DNA of 64,000 bases, taken from the NCBI GenBank assembly GCA_050084515.1, contig CM114271.1, positions 63,302,001-63,366,000 of the forward strand. Reading direction: 5' to 3'. A model generated the notes under the pieces. That model saw nothing but the letters and a program-made list of their open reading frames with translations. It had not been told where the DNA came from and searched no databases. The DNA comes from Blasia pusilla. Its lineage: Eukaryota; Marchantiophyta; Marchantiopsida; Blasiales. Below, one piece after another: positions 59,862 to 64,000 of this stretch. The translations under genes and the position numbers were made by a program. The first letter of the stretch is position 1; each line of letters starts with the position of its first letter.

Positions 59862-59868
59862 TATAAAT
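59862..59868 (+). promoter_or_regulatory. TATA box of peroxidase gene 2
   Basis: TATAAAT, 287 bp upstream of the ATG at 60149. The same box lies 274 bp upstream of the paralogue's ATG. Confidence 0.6.
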
Positions 59869-60148
59869 TTTGGAGCTGCGTCTCATTCCGAGCACCCGTT
59901 GGCCGCGTTCGCAGTCTACTCATCCATGCCCGACGTCCGCTCTCATCTGGGAAAACTCAGATCTTCTTCGATCGCGGTCGCGGTCAAGGACGTCGACTTC
60001 GCAGTCTTCAAGGCACGCAACGGTATCATAGCTCGCTGACGACGCATCCCGTTTGCTTGTCGTCCTCAATTCCAGATCAGTATCCCGCCTACCCTTTTTA
60101 CCGCCGCCGCGGAACGACCCAAGGTGCCACCTTTGCCACTTCGCCACA

Positions 60149-62238
<2,090 letters not shown>

Positions 62239-62854
62239 CAACCTTCGACGCGATCGAATCCCCCCCTCAACGAGCGTACCGGAGACTAACTCGATCAGCT
62301 TTCGAATGAGCAAACATCCTCCACTTTACACGTGCAACAACTCTCGACGCTATTCCTAGTGGGCCGCCCAGCTTCAATCTTAGTGCTTTGTAGTGTGAGG
62401 TAGCTCAAGTACTGTTATCTACGAAATGATAAAAGAGTTCTCTCGATTAGACTTCGGAGCCAATATGTGTAGCGTATACGGGTGCGCGGTTGTCAAGCTC
62501 CGAACTCGAATAATGAGGAACCGGTACCAACGAGGGTCGATTTTTCACAAATTTACGATCCCTAGGCCTTACATAATATACGTACTTTAATTCACAATAT
62601 TTGTATTGATCGATAAATAGATATCTGCAACGAGGGTATCGTGACTTTTAGGCAGTATGGAACTCACTACTGATTATGTGAAATCTTTCAGGATCCGTGA
62701 GAGATCCGAGGTCTTCGATCTTTCCTTCGGTATATAGTAAGGTTATGTTATTAATTAATCTACAAATGTAATAAGAAGAAATCACACACTTGACCGATTA
62801 AAGCTTTTATTTCACATGCTTGAGGATTCGAGGGCTATGCTATGGATCTGGACT
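62239..62854 (+). other. 3' flank of peroxidase gene 2
   Basis: Should contain the 3' UTR and poly(A) site. No further gene seen. AT-rich from about 62560. Confidence 0.5.
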
Positions 62855-63246
62855 TGAAAATGTTTCTGCTCAGAGTTTCTTCTGTGTCCTGAGTAAACAG
62901 AAATGCCCCAGAACCTGTCATTACAAGGAGTCACCGTTCCATCGCCCAGTACGAACGACTCATAATTCAGCCATGACGACAAGAGCAAGAGACCCCAAGG
63001 ACAGATGCACCTTCGTGACGATCAGGACAAGTACGCTGTCAATTCCACTGGGGTATCGACCACTTCCAACTTTTAATTTGGGTGCATGGATGATCTACAG
63101 CCATTCGTGCTCTTGCTCTTGTCGTCATGGCTGAATTATGAGTCGTTCGTACTGGGCGATGGAACGGTGACTCCTTGTAATGACAGGTTCTGGGGCATTT
63201 CTGTTTACTCAGGACACAGAAGAAACTCTGAGCAGAAACATTTTCA
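62855..63246. repeat. Perfect 137-bp inverted repeat
   Basis: Arms 62855-62991 and 63110-63246 are exact reverse complements by my base-by-base reading, around a 118-bp spacer. Each arm starts (outer end) TGAAAATGTTTCTGCTCAGA. Open frames on both strands translate the same arm peptide, which is a consequence of the symmetry. Confidence 0.93.
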
Positions 63247-64000
63247 GAGGACAAGAGCAAGAGAATTTTCTGAAACACATTGAATATTAGATCTGGGCGT
63301 CGTTGAAGCAGAAATGCTGTATTATAAAGGAAGAGAAGGTCAGGGGTAACACTGGGATGTGTAAAAGAGTGTTTTTCCAAGGATCGAAGAGCAACTGTAG
63401 CCAGCCAACCTTCGCACTGATTTGTTACACCGGTACGAATATACCCAGGGAATATGGAGCGTGCATGAGGTAACGAAGAATTTGGGTGTATATCTACGTC
63501 TTAAAATCAGAAATTCAATACTCAAACTACTAGTCACTTGCAACTGCAGTAATAGGGGCTCGACCTGACTCACTGTGTATGAAGAATTCGAATGCAACTA
63601 GGAGAAGTGAAAGCTTTCAATCAATTCTGTTGTGATAGAAATCTCATCTTTACAGATTTAATTAGATTAGAGCATCGATAAGTAAGGTACCCTTGAGGAT
63701 AGGATCATTCCGAGAACCGAAGTCATTGAAATGATCGGGGGACTATTGCACACGTGATCGGATTGACAGCTTTTCGAAACCGTTAACGTTACAGAGGAAT
63801 AATGGCCATTCGAATCGCAGAACATTGATTCGGTCGCCATCTACGGAGTCAACGCTTTCGAAATACTCGAGATTCTTTAGAAGGAAATCTTTGTAATACT
63901 AAAAGACTCAAAGTTTTATTACTTTTATAAGTTTCTAATGTTTTTGGGGCTTTACCAAACTCAACAAAGTCAATCGTGGTTCCGAATTTCGTCTCTACTT
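63247..64000. other. No gene recognised
   Basis: Short frames only; no repeat or motif that I can name. Confidence 0.5.

Noticed and set aside
59764-60039. 91-codon frame upstream of peroxidase 2
   Set aside because: It spans the TATA box and leader of the peroxidase gene and has no motif; more likely leader sequence.
62820-63380. Two frames on opposite strands that encode the same peptide
   Set aside because: This follows from the perfect inverted repeat; no sign of a real gene.

Overview
This is nuclear DNA of a land plant. Two intron-containing class III (secretory) peroxidase genes with the classical four-exon structure sit near the two ends. The rest is mostly degenerate transposable elements: Ty1/copia, Ty3/gypsy, a non-LTR-like reverse transcriptase element, hAT, Mutator-like (MULE), a PIF1-type helicase element and MITEs. 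The 'QVDVANAFNSI'-type reverse transcriptase at 16.4-19.9 kb resembles, from memory, elements of seed-free plants (bryophytes, lycophytes, ferns). That is my best guess for the host, but the sequence alone does not prove it.

Layout. 0-1 kb: RNase H tail of a plus-strand copia element and a probable LTR. 1.1-5.8 kb: decayed minus-strand copia element (copia-1). 5.8-7.9 kb: TCGA-rich single-copy DNA without a recognisable gene. 7.9-9.7 kb: peroxidase gene 1 on the minus strand, with a TATA box near 9.98 kb. 10-13.3 kb: no gene. 13.3-15.0 kb: copy A of an unrecognised repeat family. 16.4-19.9 kb: minus-strand reverse transcriptase element. 21.4-22.3 kb: GC-rich tandem array. 22.7-24.9 kb: broken hAT transposase. 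25-28 kb: no recognised gene. 28.0-30.3 kb: copy B of the repeat family with two related MITE-like elements and a foldback. 30.3-37.8 kb: gypsy element with 5' LTR, PBS and degenerate gag-pol, followed by 1.2 kb of unassigned DNA. 39.3-44.0 kb: second minus-strand copia remnant (copia-2). 44.0-46.3 kb and 51.2-53.5 kb: two parts of what looks like one MULE-like element, split by a complete plus-strand copia element (copia-3, 46.3-51.2 kb) that has both LTRs and a 5-bp target duplication. 54.0-55.7 kb: PIF1-type helicase pseudogene. 56.8-57.3 kb: 243-bp tandem duplication. 60.1-62.2 kb: peroxidase gene 2 on the plus strand. 62.9-63.2 kb: a perfect 137-bp inverted repeat.

The two peroxidase genes are paralogues in head-to-head (divergent) orientation, about 50 kb apart. 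They share exon lengths for exons 2-4 (189, 163 and 407 nt) and an unusual glycine-rich segment between the signal peptide and the peroxidase domain. In gene 2 the end of exon 3, including its 5' splice site, has been copied about nine more times into intron 3 as a 55-bp minisatellite. These two genes are the only ones in the window that look intact. Nearly every transposon reading frame is broken or has lost catalytic residues.
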